Positions 36,133-49,225 are shown, counted from the stretch's first letter. The stretch is 64,000 nt of DNA from Tubiluchus corallicola (GCA_030141605.1 JAQGDQ010000087.1:124001-188000); one strand, 5' to 3'. Made by a program: numbers and translations. The notes: generated from the sequence alone by a model not told the origin.

Positions 36133-36462
36133 GCGTGATTTTGTTTTATAAGATAATCGGATTTCTATTTCAATGATTTATTTCTAGCAATGTAAATTTT
36201 CACCAGTCGTTAGACAGTGGCACCATAACTGTTCAATAGTGCATTAGAAGGGAAAGCTGGGCATTTTTAGCTGTTGTCACTTTCATGTCGTTTTTCGAGT
36301 CAAGTCGCAACGATTGGTGGTAGTTTTACAGCATTTTGTAATATTGTCAGTTGATACCACTTACGCTATTAACTCGTCATTTCATGGAGAAAACAGGCTT
36401 AGCCATTTGTGAAATGGCATATAGGCAGGACAAAGTAAACGCAAAAGTAAAATCAGTAGTGT

Positions 36463-36586
36463 TTTTATATAAACTTTATTTATTTTAAGTGGATTTAGTC
36501 TGTAGGGTGATAGACTGTTAATAGGACGAACAGGCTTAACGGATAACGAGGAAAGAACGAAAAACGATAAGAACCGAGTATAAAAC

Positions 36587-36588
<2 letters not shown>
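36463..36588 (-). repeat. Retroelement fragment with 3' tail, family A
   Basis: On the minus strand a roughly 100-bp body (GAACCGAGTATAAAACAT side first) runs to CTAAATCCACTTAAAATAAA, then TAAAGTTTATATAAAAAC. The tail matches 17462 and 29050. The (ATGT)n array abuts the 5' side of this fragment. Confidence 0.5.
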
Positions 36589-36619
<31 letters not shown>

Positions 36620-36806
36620 TGTATGTATGTATGTATGTATGTATGTATGTATGTATGTATGTATGTATGTATGTATGTATGTATGTATGTATGTATGTAT
36701 GTATGTATGTATGTATGTATGTATGTATGTATGTATGTATGTATGTATGTATGTATGTATGTATGTATGTATGTATGTATGTATGTATGCATGTATGTAT
36801 ATGTAT
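36589..36806. repeat. Long (ATGT)n microsatellite
   Basis: About 50 uninterrupted copies of ATGT, perfect to about 36788 and then slightly interrupted (ATGCATGT, ATATGT). Because the unit is 4 bp, every frame is open on both strands and encodes repeated four-residue motifs (MYVC on +, HTYI on -). These apparent proteins are artefacts. Confidence 0.98.
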
Positions 36807-36809
36807 GTA

Positions 36810-39800
36810 CAAATTTATACCTTATAATTTTGCTCTAAAACTCTGCAACTGCTATTTTGGAAATTGTTATATATTGGAATGATTTGAAAGGTTTCGTATT
36901 TTAATTGCGTGTAGCGATATTTTTGCTAATCCGTGCATGGCTTCTTTTGACAAAGTGATATTTCGTGCCAAAAAAGTGATTTTGGAACCTATTATTTAAA
37001 TCGTAGGATTTTATCGAACAGTGCATGGGTGTATTTTAGTTACATATGTGTTAATGTCTTTTAATGTTCAGTGTAGGGCGAAGTGTCAAAAATTTAAGTG
37101 AAATTGCTAAACTCTGAAGGCACCTGCATACATCTTCATAGTAAGAGAATGAAATATGAAGTACCCTATAAGCCAATTTAGGAACTATTTGTGTATATTT
37201 CCTTGGTGACTTTGGCATGAATTAAAGCATCTGACATGCAGCTAATGAGGGGCTTATTGAGTTAATCTTGCTGCGGATATCATCACACTGTGCTGTGCAC
37301 GCTAGCAGCATCAATTACTATAGTGATCTCAAACCGATATGTCCATTAAGATGCACTGAAAGGTTTGCTAAGTCATGTGACTGCAGTAACACGATTCTTG
37401 AGGTTTATCCACACTATCTAGCGCTGTACCGCTTGTCGGCGCAATAACGAGATTCTTGACGAGTCGTTTAACTTCAGCGATTTGTAACTATTCGAGTAAA
37501 CACTACAATACTGCTATGCACTCATCGCAGCTAAAACAGTAAAAAGATTCACGTGCTAATCGTAGTAACTGAATGCGCCGATGCTGTAATGACGTAGTTG
37601 AATTCATAACTAAAATGTAAGCAGTAAATTAACGGTTGTAAGCGTAAATGATTCTGACATCTAATTGCATTGCACTTAGTACACACAATGCGTTGTGCAC
37701 GTTTTCTAATCTTTTGTTACCATTTACTACTGTTCCATTCATGGATTTTGTGAAAACCTAACCTTTTCTTGAGAGATCCGCCTTCGCCTTACATTGTGTT
37801 ATTTTTCCTAGTGCGAGAATATTGTACGTATAATTGACCGGGGAATTGGCAACGTAACGTAATACAGTCTTTTCTGCGGGTATTGCAGTTTATTTTCTCA
37901 TCAAACGTTAATGTGTTGGGAGCGTCATATTCTCAGGCTGCAAGAGTTTGCTCATTATATACGGGTTGGCTTGAACATAGTACTGCAGAATGGTAATTTT
38001 ACACCGAATTGGGAAGTAGATTCTTGTATAGCAATCGTTTTAACATGAGTAAGATGAGCGCCGATCTTGCATAAAAGAGTTTCTATGTATGAGAACTAGC
38101 TTGATAAACACTTTCTGGGAAACAAAACTCAGAATAAATGTTTTCAGTGTGAAAAGTGTTGCAACCGTCTTGCCACGCTTATTAATGGTGCTTGGTTGTT
38201 GTGGTTTCTAACTTTGGACGCAAAGTTTGCCGGTTTTAGTTTTTGCCAAAAAAAACGTTAAATATGAGAGTAACGTCCATCTTTTGGCAAAATCCACCTT
38301 TAAATTTGAATACATTTTCAAATAGCTGTTTGCTAGTGTTTAGATATTTTCCATATGCAAACTACATTTGGCAAATGATGTTTCAGAGTGAATCAGAAAA
38401 CTTACTGCTTAATCCATTGCGCCCCGCACATACAAACCTTTTGATTTGCATAATCGTTATTTTTCTTTATTTGTGACTTCATGTTGACACGCATATGTGT
38501 AACCAACTTCTTTTACAGAAGTATATGAAAATGACAGCAAAATCCGAATATAACACTGATACTGATTTGTTCTCTTTTTCGAAGCCACTTTAATACCCTT
38601 GGCGTAGGAGTTCTACTGTGCATTCTAGCATTCCCAGTAAGATTAATGTTCAGTTTATTCATCACTGGAATGAGTACAGTTCAAGAAAACGGACATTAAT
38701 TTAAAACGAACATTTGCCAACCTTGCTCTCTCTAGCTTTTCTCTAAATTGTCTGCTGCACTCTACATTTGCACGAATGGCAGTATATTACATGTCCAAAA
38801 TCATTTTTCTTTGAAACGTGGCAACGTCAACTCAGCGAGATTTATAGAGCTTTCAAATTTACTAGCTAAATTTGTGATGCCGTTATACGTGTTAATTATT
38901 AAAGAGGCCTATTCAGAGCTGTTTTCCATCACGACATACACTGTCTGTAAAGTGACGTGAAGGTGTTGCCTATTACTTAGTGCTTCAGTGCCATTGAAAA
39001 TTCATTTTCTCCCACGTGGCTTTCCTGTATGTCTGCAGAGTCTCTCAAGTTGTCTTGAATACTCGTTAGATGGCGCCATGTGGTTAGTATTACTTGGGTT
39101 GCATTTCTACAATAAATATTTGCTTGGTTCGTAAGTCGTTGTCATTTTTCGAAACGAGTGTTCAACATAACAGTTTTACTTCTTTGATTCACACATGCGT
39201 TCATATAAGGCTTTATTGGGCAATTTACAGATATAGAATTTAACTGCTCTAAATGTCGTGATTAATGTTCTGTAGACAGGAAAATAAATGGAGCTACTGT
39301 AATAGTAACAACGAATGTATTTTATATTTCATTAATTTGTAATGTTCAACTGTAACAAGGTCTCGTCAAAGCAGCATTAACCACGTACTCGTTATTACTT
39401 TGGTTATATCACTTGTTAGTGGGTACATATAGTTATGGTAATTTTGTCTTGATTTGGTATTTTGATTTGTTTTCTCAGCTATAGATGTCGCCCGTATGCC
39501 AAGCACTTAGTAATTGGACTTAACACAGGCAATATAATAAAAGTAAGCTGGTACTTAGCGAACACATAATATTTGTAATAGCTTACGGTCCTGACAGTTG
39601 CCTTCCTCAGTCATAGGCCGAAAGGAATTAAATGTAAATTTTGCAATGTGAGCATTTTTTGGAATGTTTTGCCTTCTCACTAATTAACCCTGCGTATACA
39701 GTGAATTATACTTCTCAAATTACAAATAACTACAACAAAAATCAACTCTAGATGTTGTATGTAACAAATTTCTGTAACTTTTGTTGCAGATACATATTAT

Positions 39801-40715
39801 TTACAGATTCAAAATCACTTTGCTGGGTAATTCTTTCGGATAAGGAATGAATTTAAAGATAAAAAAGGCGGGAAGAATACAGGATTTTGAAACTTGACTG
39901 TCTTGAAACTTGACTTTGGGAGAAATCCAAAAAACTAAAGAAATCAAGAGGAACAGTACAATTAATGTACGTTTTATACATGAACTATTTCGAACTCTGT
40001 GTTAAAGATTTTCTGCAAAAGATGTCGTTTCTGATATAAGTTGCATTCAGCTCCTGTCTATTTTCTAGCAAAATTCGAATTCTCACGAATCGTTGCATCT
40101 TGGGAGACATTTAGTGCTACACCTTGTGTTTCAAAATTGCTGCAATTTGATTTTCAACCCTGCATGATTGAGCATTATGACTATTTTGATGCGTTCAACG
40201 AGATTAGGTTGGCACTGAAATTCATTCGTACACACAAATGCATAGCTCCATTAGCCGTTTTATGGTGAACACTATACATCAATCTCCGTGCACTGTATAT
40301 TACATGGTACCGTATACACTATATGCTCAGTTGTTCATTATCATCTAGCTTTTGCACTGCGCAAGCAGTGCCGCACTATAACTGATTCATCGTCGCCATC
40401 ATCATCAACGCTGCCGCTGTCCCGTCGTAAACGAAATTCGGCATGTTAAAGACCCCCGTGAGAGAGCATTGTTGTGATATGTATTAAAGCGTAATTCCAG
40501 AAGGTTAAAATTATATTAGCTTAAGATCATCTCAAGGCTTATATGGTATAGCTACCCACAGCAGAAATTAATTTTTTCTGTATTTTCCAGAATTTTTTAT
40601 GTTAGGTATTTTGTCATTTCTTTGTAGTATGTGCAGTTTTTTCTAATTATGTTCATCCACAATGATGACATGCAGTATGCCTTCATTACAGACTTTAATA
40701 GGCAGTTTTAGTTTT
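36810..40715. other. Noncoding intronic stretch
   Basis: About 3.9 kb with no exon, RNA gene or recognised repeat. Composition is AT-rich with scattered single CpG patches (37400-37600 and 37760-37940). Confidence 0.4.
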
Positions 40716-40721
40716 GTTGCC

Positions 40722-41024
40722 ATTTGTCAACTGTGGCAAATGTGACGACTTTGTGTGACTTTGTCAATTGTGGCAAACGTGACGACATTGTGACTTGGTG
40801 TGACTTTGTCGACTGTGGCAAATGTGACGACTTTGTGACTTGGTGTGACTTTGTCAATTGTGGCAAACGTAACGACGTTGTGACTTGGTGTGACTTTGGC
40901 AAATGTGACTACTTTGTGACTTGGTGTGACTTTGTCAACTGTGGCAAATGTGACGACATTGTGACTTGGTGTGACTTTGTCAACTGTGGCAAATGTGACA
41001 TCTTTATGACTTGGTGTAATTGTT
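40722..41024. repeat. 45-bp minisatellite, open on both strands
   Basis: About six and a half units of TGTGACTTTGTCAACTGTGG, CAAATGTGACGACTTTGTGA, CTTGG. One unit (near 40890) is shortened by 9 bp. Unit length and the deletion are both multiples of three, so one + frame stays open as repeated WCDFVNCGKCDD(F/I)VT, and the opposite strand is also open (repeated QVT.S.RLPQLTKSH). No splice sites or start context indicate translation. Confidence 0.9.
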
Positions 41025-41029
41025 AGTTA

Positions 41030-41780
41030 ATGTAATGCGCCACAAAATGCATTCAAGTAATATCTGTTCCTTAATTGATTATAGTATGGGTGTCTTAGAT
41101 TTACTGTATAGCACAAATCTTTCAAAATAAAACAACTGAATAATTCGTAATTATACGCCAAAATTGTCAATGGATGTGTGCTATATTTATATTGGAGAGT
41201 CACGTGTTGGACGAATTTCTTTGCCACAGGCTTGGTAACTAGAAATCATCATTGTTTGTTTTCCTCTGTAAAAACATTTACACTGGACCGCGCGACATTA
41301 ATTTCGCCTGTTTAATTAACACTGAGCAGTAATGATTAACGGGACGGCTTGAGTAGATAAATATTCTCTGCTTGCATCAAGTCATTTTTCGCCGTGGCAC
41401 AAGTTAATATTGCGCAATTTGGCAACTTTCGACTGGTATGCGAATGGTAGAAAAGTACATGGAAATGTTATTTCAAAAAATTAACACATTTATTATAAAT
41501 GATAATTGTATTGTTTTCTTTCTGCTAGGATTTAAAAACTCACGTGTACTAAAATGAGAAATCTGTCTGAACGTTCCCCCCATAAATTGTCTGCTATCCC
41601 TAGTCATATGTAGATGGAATCAAGCACCGAATTTTCAAGTTGTCAGTACTTTTTGCTTGTTGGTAATAATCTTGTGGTCATATTCTGGGCACAGTCATCA
41701 AGCGATTTGCGTTACATAATAAATAAACTTCGTGTTTGGAACTGATTTTTTGATGGATTTCATGTCCGGTTAAAGGGAAG
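41030..41780. other. Noncoding intronic stretch with a GC-richer patch
   Basis: 41285-41425 is locally richer in CpG (ACCGCGCGACATTAATTTCG, then GGGACGGCTTGAG) and might be regulatory. Otherwise nothing recognised. Confidence 0.35.
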
Positions 41781-41782
41781 GA

Positions 41783-41970
41783 GAATAGCCTAGTAGTTGC
41801 GGTGTGTGCTCGCAACCGAATTTATACAACGTTGTGTCTGGTCAGTAAATGAATGGGCGACTACTTGATGTTGTACTCGTTTTGTGTGATTTCATGCGCT
41901 ATACTTATTTTAGCAATTCTAAGGCTGAGGGAAGATGTATTCACATTCGAACGCGCTTGAGACGGTTCAT
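41783..41970 (+). mobile_element. tRNA-headed SINE copy
   Basis: It starts with the A-box-like AATAGCCTAGTAGTTGCGGT, then GTGCTCGCAACCGAA. The body has AATGAATGGGCGACTACTTG and ends in GAGGGAAGATGTATTCACAT. The last two blocks match the reverse-oriented copy at 7330-7560. The B box is decayed. Confidence 0.55.
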
Positions 41971-42069
41971 TGGATTCAATATTTCTAGTTAGAGTATTGG
42001 GCGTGTTCATGATCTAATTCTGCCCAGGTAATCCTCATTAAATAAACCTTGCCAGTTAGTGCCCGGTTA

Positions 42070-43335
42070 CCGCTTACCAGGTTCAACTGTATCAAAATGC
42101 TAAATTAACTGTTTGTCATATTTACCTATCATATTTATTAACAGTTTTTTATTTTTTTCAGGTAAGTGTGTGTACAGTGTGTGACACGTACATTTTTGTG
42201 CAGTTTTGCTTAAGTGTTTATCACTTCACGTCAACCAATAGCTCGGGTAAGTTCGTTCTTTGCAGTTAATGCGCTGAAACGCATTTTATCATCCACTTTG
42301 TGCACCGTTATTCCGCATCCGGTTTAAACTCATCTTCACTCACTTGTCTCTAAACTCGACAACACTTGTAGCTTTATTACGTGGCCATCACTACAAGGTT
42401 ACTGATCTTTGCAGGATAAGCGTTTATACGATCGTCTGCAATTCACTGTATGAGTAGAATGTTACATTTCAATCTACGTACCCTCGTTTAGTAGTAATAG
42501 TAATTTGCTGTCAAAAGATCAAATAAATTCGACATTCACAAAAATTAGTCATCATTAGTAAACATTAAACTGTACATAAATTCATTCTATACATAAATAT
42601 AGTATGCATAAATCCATTCTGGATAAGAACTGTAATTCTATAATTGCTTGTAAATTTATAATTTGATGTATAGAAGTAAGTTCTCGGTGAAAATTGACTA
42701 TCATTCAATAATGTTAAGAGCTAATATCATCAACGTGGAAATTATTCGTATTTCAAAGGGAAAAGTTCAGAAAAGCAATAAAAATCTGTTTTCAACCAAA
42801 TCTTTTTATTTGAGTTTGGTTTAAGAATATTTGTAAAACAACGGTAGTAACAAGCGCAACGATATCTGCAGCAACAATACAATGACAATACAACTTATCC
42901 AATTTTGTACCTCTTTCAGCAAGCAGATGAATAATTAAACCAGCAATTTTTATATTTATGCAAACGCGATGTAATTACGTAATTTCACTGAAGACTCGGT
43001 AGTAATCCGTGTGAATCGCATTAAATAGATTTAGCTTAAACATGTTTTTATTCAATGACAAGTATTACAATACGGCGTGAACAGACAGTTTTTAACAACT
43101 GGTAAATTTTTTCGCCAATGACACGTTATACTTAGTAGAGTGCAGACCATAGATAAACAGTTGAAACGTTACAGTATAGTATAACATTACTAGCAGTATA
43201 GACACATACATAGCATAATGTTGAGAATGACATTAATATTACTATGTAGTCAATATAAACTAATGCAATGGTTAGAAGCGCTTAGATAGAAATATAAACT
43301 TCTGTACAAGCTTAAATACTTGAATATTAACAGTT
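42070..43335. other. Noncoding intronic stretch
   Basis: AT-rich; no exon or repeat family recognised. Confidence 0.4.
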
Positions 43336-43339
43336 ATAC

Positions 43340-43951
43340 TTAAAGGAAGACAAGATGATTTTTTATGTACTACCCCATTTTCAAATACGATAAAAAGTAT
43401 GTATTTTAACACAATTAATACTGCAAAAGCGTTTCTGATAATTAAATTATAGATTAAAAACTTAATTAACGGTGTGCGAACCCTACTATTGATGACATCA
43501 CAAACTAACATAATTTTCAACAGCAAAAATATTCCGTGAGCGTATTGCGCTTGTTTGTGAAAACGGAAATTGAAGTACATTGCTACTGTAAGAGATTCAG
43601 TGTGTTGTAGTAAAACTAGGCAAGTTTTAAGAGCAAAATTCAAATTTCAAATTTGCCACTGTGTTCACGCATGAGTGTCGAACGTGTATAGTTCGTCAGA
43701 AACTAACACATTTGAACTGAGAAGTACAGCGCTTGTTTTTGTGTAATGCGTTCGGGCTAGTGCCCGTCTAACTAGCGAATGGCGAAATGCATGTAACAGC
43801 GAAGAACTAGTGGCGCGAACGTGATATTGTGTTTGTGTGGTAATGATTCTTTCACGTAAGTCATGTTTGAAAAACTAGTGTTTCCTTTCAATATTTTAAA
43901 GAGTAGATTGTTTTGACCTACAGTTTGAGATTGGGTCCGGTTTTGCATTAA
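43340..43951 (+). mobile_element. TTAA-bounded MITE, copy 3 (best preserved)
   Basis: About 612 bp, from TTAAAGGAAGACAAGATGAT to GGGTCCGGTTTTGCATTAA. All family blocks are present: ACTACCCCATTTTCAAATAC, ACACAATTAATACTGCAAAA, CTTAATTAACGG, ATTGATGACATCACAAACTA, GTGTATAGTTCGTCAGAAAC, GGCGAAATGC and AGAGTAGATTGTTTTGACCT. The subterminal TTAAAGG.AGAC..GA is loosely mirrored at the other end. There is no transposase. Confidence 0.75.
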
Positions 43952-43954
43952 GTG

Positions 43955-46795
43955 TTGATTACCATGAAGAAGCAGATAAGCGAGTCTAAATATTTTTGAT
44001 ATCAGCCATTGACATGTTTAGTTCTGTTATTTTCTTGAACATACACTCTAGAAAATGGGCTGCTCAGCTCGCAAGCGCCTCTTGCTGATGCTGTGGGATC
44101 ACGCCGATGATGCGATGGGGTCGCTATAGCAACAATATGACCATTCTGAGATGCATAGATGCTCGTTGAGCTGCGTAATCACTGTGCGAAACATGTGTCT
44201 GTTAAAGGGGAGTCGAACCTCAACACAGAGCAAACGTCACCTAAAACTTCGAAAAAATTCTCTGCTGTTAGTGTAGCTACACACTTAGTCGTTATATGTG
44301 CGTTTTAAATAAACTTTATCTGAATGTATTGATTGCAATGAAGCCGTGAAAAATGTAATATCATATCGTATCATCAGCATCAAAAGATTTCCGGAAGCTT
44401 ATGTGCTATTAGTAACGCTGTTGTGCGAAATGTAAGTCTTATCTGCAGATCTCTGCGTGTCTGTCTGCGTCTTTAATGATCAGACCTGTGCAGAAGTGAT
44501 TAAAATTTCTATGAAAGAAGAAAGAAGTCGTATGAAATAGTGCGCCAAGTCTGCAACTGAATTTCTGTCTCTTGTAAATTTTCGTGATTAGTCTCGCAAT
44601 TTTAAACGGCCTTCTCAGTTATTAAATCGGATCCTATGTTTGTGTCGTTGTACAAAAATTTCGTGTTCCACCTACTATATTTGTCGAATCCTGGCATGCC
44701 AGACTGATTTAAATTCTTACGTGGACGAGATACTGCAGTCTAAGTATATTTATGAATTTTAGGCAAAATCATGATGTAAACATTACAGTAGCCTAATGTT
44801 TGTAAGATGTCTAAATTTTAGTATGGAGCAGCATAGAGCAGTATAAATTTTGATACCCCTAAAGATTCCCCTTGTAGTTGTGGCATAATGAAATCTAAAC
44901 GCTAGTAGGCGTTCTCATATTAGTATAGAATTCATGACAAAAATTTATATTATCTTGGCATTCGGGTCATGGCAAAAATTGAAAAAAATAAAACCATTGT
45001 GATGTTTGGATTATCTGTGGGCTCTTCTGCCCTCCTTTTACCTGTTACTTACTAAATTTCGTAGTGTTGACTTCACAGGTCATAACATTGTGACAAGTAC
45101 TGGCTTTGCGTGGTGGATCAACATAATGTAAGTTCAGAAAATTAAAGGTGCACTTGTTTTTTATCAAGTTGCTATGCTTTTTCTTGCTGAATCTGGGCTA
45201 ATTTCATCAACTCTTGTTGAACTGATTAATTCTCCTGTGTGGAAAAATGGTTTTTAAGCGAATCGACATTCAATTAAAAATTCAGATTCAATTTAAGCCA
45301 ATTATCATCATCTAAATGATTAACAGTATGATTAACTTCGAGTTATTCAACTAGAGTTGCAGGTTTGTCAATTTTTAAAATAGGTTACAATCAAACAAAA
45401 ACGCCGGATTTAAGCCAAACAAGAAAGTTCATTGCATTTTGCTATTGATATTTAAGCTAGGAGTTAACATCTGCTCCTGTGGCTGCTATGTACGTTATCC
45501 AGCCTGATGCTTAGTGCAAACGCTATAAAATTGCAGTTTATCCATTACCTAGTGCACTATCGTAAATCAATTGTACTCCATAGACAATTGAGTTATAAAC
45601 CGACTATGAACATTAAGCACTATGCGTTTACTGCGCATGCCGTGTAATCATATTAATGTTATCCATTTATTACTTGTCTTCAACAAGCGATTATAGTGGT
45701 GTAATTTTCCCAGAATCGGGCCATACAAGATGGACCAACCATCCGTGTTGCCTAACTTAAATAGCGGGTTAACGTTATCAGCTTTTACCGCGTTTAACTC
45801 CATATACAACTCAGTCCAAGTATTTTAGTCAGCAAAAACTGCCAAAAATGTACTGTGAAGCTAGTACCGTATATTCTATTCCGTATATATATAGCCTAGA
45901 ATATTCTTTGTGTCACTCAATATGTTAACATTCGAAGGTTACTAGTTACTGACACTGCTGCGTGATCTTATATATGTCATTAGTAACTCATTAACTCCGA
46001 TGAAATAGATCAAACGCGTATGTACAGGGTTTATGAGTCGCGGCTTCACTGTAATGAGTACCTTCTTACCTGTCATACTTGGTTAGATGGGGAAACTGAA
46101 CGTTGTTAACCGTTCTCTCTGTTTATATATAATCAGTACAAAAAGTTTAAAGTATGTCTCAATTCGTAGTCATTGCTGCAATAGATTCAACACTGTATGA
46201 AGACAAAACGCATTTGGAATTTCTTTCTCAGTATTTTTTTCACTACCTCGTTTATCTACCAGACCTTTGTCTCTACTAGATCTGCCTCGTGTGCCGCAGC
46301 AAACGTTTGGCTTTCTCATAGACGTGTTCATGCCGTAATGAATCCGAGAACTGCATTAATTATTGCTATTCGAAGCTCATCAATATTAATTAGTGTAGTC
46401 GTATGACACCCGCGGGTGCTAGTGCTAAAGGGTTAAACGACACGATATGACCTTCAGTAGAGGCAGGTGCGTCAGATTCTTAGGAGTAAATTAGTGGAAT
46501 TGTTCAGTTCACACGCATTCTTGAACTTTTTAGACGTTTTATTATTTAAGTAGGACACCAAGTGCAATATAGTTTAAACTGTTGCCAGCAATTTTGTTGC
46601 TGTCGCTCCAAAATCATTACGTTTGTTTTGTAATCCGAAAAGCGTCACGGTATCTGGTCAATGTGAATTAAGAAAATGCATCTATTAAATTTCCGACATT
46701 CAGTGTTAAGCCTTAATGCTTTTGTATTTCTCAAAGCCTTGTTCTGAGTTGGATTTTCATAACAATAATGTTCTCCCCCTGTTTGCGCAGCTTCA
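43955..46795. other. Noncoding intronic stretch
   Basis: No exon recognised. Around 44200 a GGGGAGTCGAACCTC block looks like an isolated reverse B box but has no partner A box. The palindrome CACCCGCGGGTG occurs at about 46408. Confidence 0.35.
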
Positions 46796-46799
46796 CGCT

Positions 46800-46935
46800 G
46801 TTGCTCACTTATTAATTGAATGAGTGGGCCGTCTTAGCTTCATCCAGGACCTGGTGCCAGGTTTGATAATTGATGTTGCTGTCAGGAGCAGCTGGAGTCG
46901 TTTTTAATTAAAGAATTGTTGAAGGGAAAACTGAG
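46800..46935. promoter_or_regulatory. Candidate regulatory island
   Basis: A GC-richer segment with E-box-type sites (CACCTG-like CCAGGACCTGGTGCCAGG near 46844 and GCAGCTGGAG near 46888), flanked by TTAATT-rich homeodomain-type sequences. It is not coding. The call rests on composition only. Confidence 0.22.
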
Positions 46936-47606
46936 AATACCGTCGGGTAAAATTACTTTAATTCACTTCCTTCATTGTGACTTTAATTATCCCAGAAAGC
47001 AGATAAGAGTTGAGCAACGATAGTATAGAAACGCAGTGACATGTGTCACGGCTTGCCGCGTGTTTAACAAGCACACTGCATAATGCGAACATCACTAACA
47101 TTATATACCGGTAGGTTATACTTTAACGATAGGTTATACTTTAAAAGAAAGCACAAGTCACTCAGTATGTTGGGTTATCACACTTTTATTACTAAATCCT
47201 TCTAACATTTTTCGCGAACATTGAAGTAAGCTTAACTTCCCAGAAGACTTGACCTTTCCTTTACTTCTTCTCTATTTCGTTCAGTTTTCTACTCGTTTCG
47301 TTCTCTCCGCAGTCGCCTCTCCAAAGCGGATGCCCAACCTCTGCATCAGAGGAGTAAGGTGAGGCTTCCTTTTTAATCCGTATATGTTCGGAGATTATTA
47401 GTTTAGTCATGTTTTGAAAGCTACCAGTGGCATATTTACCTCTACTGTTTCTTTTACTGTTTCAATAATTTTGACGATTATACCCAAGTGTTGGGATGCT
47501 TTGTGTGTTGTGTGATTTTTTTATGTACATTGTATTGTATATAATTTGTGTTGTTCGTTAGTAATCTAAACTACATGATATTTAACTAATGTTCATGAAC
47601 TGCATT

Positions 47607-48318
47607 TCACGAAAATGGGCTCTACGTCATATGACGTCAGAAACTAACGCTTCAGAGACATTTGACTATTATGCATTTAAGCATGACTAAAATGCGTCCA
47701 AAACAGTTCTTCATTATTCGTTTAATCATAGGTTGAAGGTTACTGGAGAAATGTTCGACAGTACGCCTGTGTGTTACTTTAAAGCTACCTGAGACCTACA
47801 TGGGTTTTTAGGCAAAGTTTGGCGGTTCTAGAAAATGGTCTGTAATTGTTAATCTATGATGGTTAATCTCATATGTAGATAAAACTTAAGTCATAGTCAT
47901 TGGATATTTATTTAGTTGAATGCTTGAGAACTTCCAGTCAGGTAGGCAGACGATTATTCTTCTCTTCTTAAAGCGATGTCAGATACTGTTCTTAAATCAG
48001 CAGCTGTTCATTTGTTGTCAAAGTTAAAGGCAAACCGGGCAATTGTTTAGATTCAATCTCATTTTAATTTGCTGTCCAAAATATACATTTTCTTGCCTAT
48101 AGAAGTTAGCAATTGTTTCTTATATTTGAATAATTAGCTTAGAAAGTTAATTAACGGCAACCTAACACAGCTATTGCTCACGTCAGAAATTGACCACAGT
48201 TTGCGCAATGGCAGGCATCTTCCCTTGCGCGTCAAGCATGTTTGCATAAGTGATACTGCTTAAACGCGTGACGTCACGAAAATGGGCTCTACATCATATA
48301 ACGTCAGAAATTAACGCT
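47607..48318. repeat. Pair of 45-bp direct repeats around a diverged MITE-like core
   Basis: The blocks TCACGAAAATGGGCTCTACG, TCATATGACGTCAG, AAACTAACGCT at 47607 and its copy at 48274 differ by three transitions. Between them (about 48120-48200) is TTAATTAACGGCAACC and ATTGCTCACGTCAGAAATTG, which resembles the core of the TTAA-bounded family (CTTAATTAACGG, ATTGATGACATCACAAACTA). This is probably a related but older family member or several nested pieces. Confidence 0.55.
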
Positions 48319-48319
48319 G

Positions 48320-49225
48320 CAGTTCATGATCATGGTTATCACTGTACCGCCTTCTATTTGTTGGCCACGCGAATGTGACAAAAAGGCGCCATTGCCAATC
48401 TTAGTAGATTCACTGAGCCGCGCATAGCTTTAAAAATTTAACGAAATTTGATTATAGAGGTAATTATTATTTAATCTATGCTTTCATTTAAAAAAAGCTA
48501 TTGTAGTTTTCAATATTTTAGAGCAATCTCTATTCTGAACTAATGTTTACACAATCTTCCGGTTTTCCTTTAAAAAATACAAATTTACGAGCTCATCGAG
48601 TCTACAAATTAGTGGTAACGAGTAAGATAATCTAGGCAAATAGATCTTCTGAGTAAGCACTTTTTTGCAAACCTTCTCAATATTAATAGGCTTAAAATCG
48701 CATTCACATTTAAAGTTCTCATCAAAACTTGGTACGCCATTATTCCCTAAGTTGTTATTTCCAAATCACATTCAATTCAATTCAAACTGATTTGCTTCGC
48801 CATTGATACGCCATACGCCAGTTAACTAATACTTTTGCTGTATTTGACTCGCATGACTTTGTTGCCCATATAATTCCGCATCGATTTACGTCAAAATTTT
48901 ATCCCGCTGATTCTCTACATCTCATTTCAATGATGACGTTCATTTCGCGTCATCATCCGTTTTATGGCTCTTTTCCCATCAATCACTTATTGCTCGGTAT
49001 TAAAACCACAGCCATCAGAATTATTCATTTCATTGACACAGACAAACTTAATTTCTGTCCGCTTGGCTTGACATAACAAAACTTTTTTGTTGTTATTCAG
49101 TAAATAGAAATTAGACAACTGTTTTACATAAATGCAGCATATGACTGAAGGGAGAAAAATACACAAGCGTGTCCTTTTACATGCCTTTTGAGCGTCAGCC
49201 TAAATGTTTTAACTTTAAACGAAGT
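48320..49225. other. Noncoding intronic stretch
   Basis: No exon recognised. A 9-bp palindromic stem ATGATGACG/CGTCATCAT lies at 48930-48956. Confidence 0.4.

Noticed and set aside
36382-36882. Several overlapping open frames with HTYI or MYVC repeats
   Set aside because: They are produced by the (ATGT)n microsatellite, which has no stop in any frame.
43272-43643. 123-codon minus-strand open frame
   Set aside because: It lies mostly inside the TTAA-bounded MITE copy 3 and is not conserved as a frame in the other copies.
44195-44225. Reverse B-box-like GGTTCGACTCC
   Set aside because: No matching A box at tRNA distance and no cloverleaf; treated as chance or an extremely decayed relic.
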